From an uncultured Pirellula sp. (GTDB lineage Bacteria; Planctomycetota; Planctomycetia; Pirellulales; Pirellulaceae): a stretch of DNA of 7,409 nucleotides. The stretch is from NCBI GenBank assembly GCA_903892365.1, contig CAITIF010000814.1:1-7409 (forward strand). Direction: 5' to 3'. The notes beneath the pieces are model-generated. The model was not told the DNA's origin, searched no databases, and was given only the letters and a program-made list of their open reading frames with translations. Of the stretch, positions 6,389-7,409 are shown in pieces. Made by a program: the position numbers and the translations under genes. How positions within the stretch are numbered: the stretch's first letter is position 1; every line of letters starts with the position of its first letter.

Positions 6389-7409
6389 AAGGCGTCATTA
6401 GGAATTCATCTAAATTCAAGATGACATTGCAAAGGGTTGTCCAAGCTGCAAGCTCCAACTTATCGGCACCGTCCGGCAATGGGCCTATTGGGTCTGTCGC
6501 AAGTTTCATGGCGCGATCTTCTTGTGAAGCAAGATCCTCGACAGTTTGATAGTAGAGCTTCGCGACCGCTTGCGATTCGCGAACGCTTGGCTTGCGTGAT
6601 AAGGTATGCTGGAACGCTCGTTCAATACGCTGATCCAATGTTCCTGTGGGAAGTTCATGGAGAACAACGCGACGAGCCAGTCCTTGAGCAGCCTCTACAA
6701 ACGCGGGGTCGTTCATGGTCACCAGCGCTTGCAAGGGCGTATTGGTGCGATCGCGTTTTAGCACACAAACTTCCCGGTTGGGTGCATCGAAAGTGGCCAT
6801 CGAAGGATAGGGATTGGATCGACGCCACAAGGTATACAAACCGCGGCGATAGCGATCTGCACCTTTGCTGGTTTCCCAATCGGTTCTGCTACCGAAGGCT
6901 GCCGACAAGCCGAGGGATGGCTGAGGTGGCTGCGTTGGCGGACCAAAAAGGGTATGGGAAAGAAGGCCAGCCGACTCTAAAGCCATATCGCGGACCTGTT
7001 CTGCGGTAACTCGAAATCGTGGTCCCCTGGAAAGATAAACATTGTCGGGATCTTCTTCATAGCGTGTTGGAGAAACAAACGATTGTTGACGGTAGGCTGC
7101 GGACATCACAAGCTTGCGGATGAATTTTTTGGTATCCCAACCATCACGCTGAAGATCCGTTGCCAAGAAATCTAAAAGTTCCGGGTGGGTAGGCAAATCT
7201 CCTTGCGACCCGAACTCTTCGCTCGTACGGACGATTCCAACCCCGAAAAAAGTCTCCCAAAAACGGTTGGCAACCACTCGGGCTGTTAATGGGTTGTCGG
7301 GTTGCATCAGCCATTGTGCGAACTGCAATCGATCCACGGGCGATTGCCCAGCTTCTGAGGTGGAAGTGGCCCCCGTTTGGGAATTGGTCCCGTTGGAGCG
7401 ACGAGGGTG
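6387..7409 (-). CDS. DUF1553 (PSD1) domain protein, C-terminal part; 5' end outside window
   Basis: The frame is open from the window edge, giving 340 residues of the C-terminal half of a planctomycete PSD1 (DUF1553, PF07587) protein. Counting from the edge, VDRLQFAQWLMQPDNPLTARVVANRFW (25-51) opens the domain. HPELLDFLATDL (75-86) and the block RRGLYTLWRRSNPYPSMATFDAP (188-210), then TNTPLQALVTMNDP (222-235), are hallmark motifs. The end, NVILNLDEFLMTP, is the family's usual N-x-N/D-E-F terminus. In this family the missing N-terminal part normally carries a signal peptide, often a cytochrome-c-like PSCyt1 domain with CxxCH, and a DUF1549 domain; none of these is visible here. The GTG at 7335-7337 is an internal valine, not a start. 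Residues 3-23 are a Ser/Thr/Asn/Gln/Gly-rich linker just before the domain. The protein is probably exported, acting with the DUF1501 product; a role in glycan use is a proposal, not shown. Confidence 0.93.
   Translation of the reverse strand, partial: HPRRSNGTNSQTGATSTSEAGQSPVDRLQFAQWLMQPDNPLTARVVANRFWETFFGVGIVRTSEEFGSQGDLPTHPELLDFLATDLQRDGWDTKKFIRKLVMSAAYRQQSFVSPTRYEEDPDNVYLSRGPRFRVTAEQVRDMALESAGLLSHTLFGPPTQPPQPSLGLSAAFGSRTDWETSKGADRYRRGLYTLWRRSNPYPSMATFDAPNREVCVLKRDRTNTPLQALVTMNDPAFVEAAQGLARRVVLHELPTGTLDQRIERAFQHTLSRKPSVRESQAVAKLYYQTVEDLASQEDRAMKLATDPIGPLPDGADKLELAAWTTLCNVILNLDEFLMTP

Noticed and set aside
6437..7009. 190-codon plus-strand open frame
   Set aside because: It lies wholly antisense to the conserved DUF1553 motifs, and its product is rich in R, W and P with no recognisable domain.
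1..7409. tRNA, rRNA, CRISPR array, insertion sequence or defence system
   Set aside because: No cloverleaf, repeat-spacer pattern, transposase motif, terminal inverted repeats of IS type, or nuclease/helicase domain was seen; nearly all sequence is explained by the listed genes.

Overview
The window looks like chromosomal DNA from a planctomycete, most likely of the Pirellulales/Rhodopirellula type. The strongest evidence is the pair at the right end. It consists of a C-terminal DUF1553 (PSD1) protein followed by a Tat-exported DUF1501 protein, a neighbourhood that is hugely expanded in Planctomycetes and rare elsewhere. The mixed GC content, the near absence of strong Shine-Dalgarno sites and a GTG/ATG start are consistent with this. 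Genus is inference; no rRNA or marker gene is present.

Layout, left to right. (1) Positions 1-710, plus strand: the remains of a multi-pass membrane protein gene. It carries an in-frame TGA and two single-base indels that offset each other, so it reads as a pseudogene (or contains assembly errors). (2) Positions 711-835: a convergent intergenic gap holding a GC-rich repeat-like block and a 9-bp perfect inverted repeat. (3) Positions 836-4795, minus strand: a compact four-gene ABC exporter operon, transcribed in the order ATPase, permease, ATPase, permease. The first junction overlaps by 14 bp and the second has a 14-bp gap. The last has a 78-bp gap that contains a possible 23-codon ORF joined by ATGA to the final permease. 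(4) Positions 4796-4901: the spacer between the DUF1501 gene and the ABC operon. A hairpin followed by a T-tract overlaps the DUF1501 stop codon and probably ends the upstream transcript. (5) Positions 4902-7409, minus strand: the DUF1501 gene preceded by the 3' part of a DUF1553 gene that runs off the window. Their 42-bp spacer consists largely of an octamer tandem repeat.

How they work together. The four ABC genes probably encode two related ABC-2 type exporters, or one exporter built from two ATPase/permease pairs. The substrate cannot be told from sequence. The DUF1553/DUF1501 pair is an exported two-protein module, widely discussed in planctomycetes as linked to polysaccharide or sulfated-glycan use but without a settled biochemical role. 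Nothing here clearly shows a new defence, mobile or RNA-based system. The most noteworthy items are the decayed membrane-protein gene, the duplicated exporter cassette, and the short repeats in two intergenic gaps.
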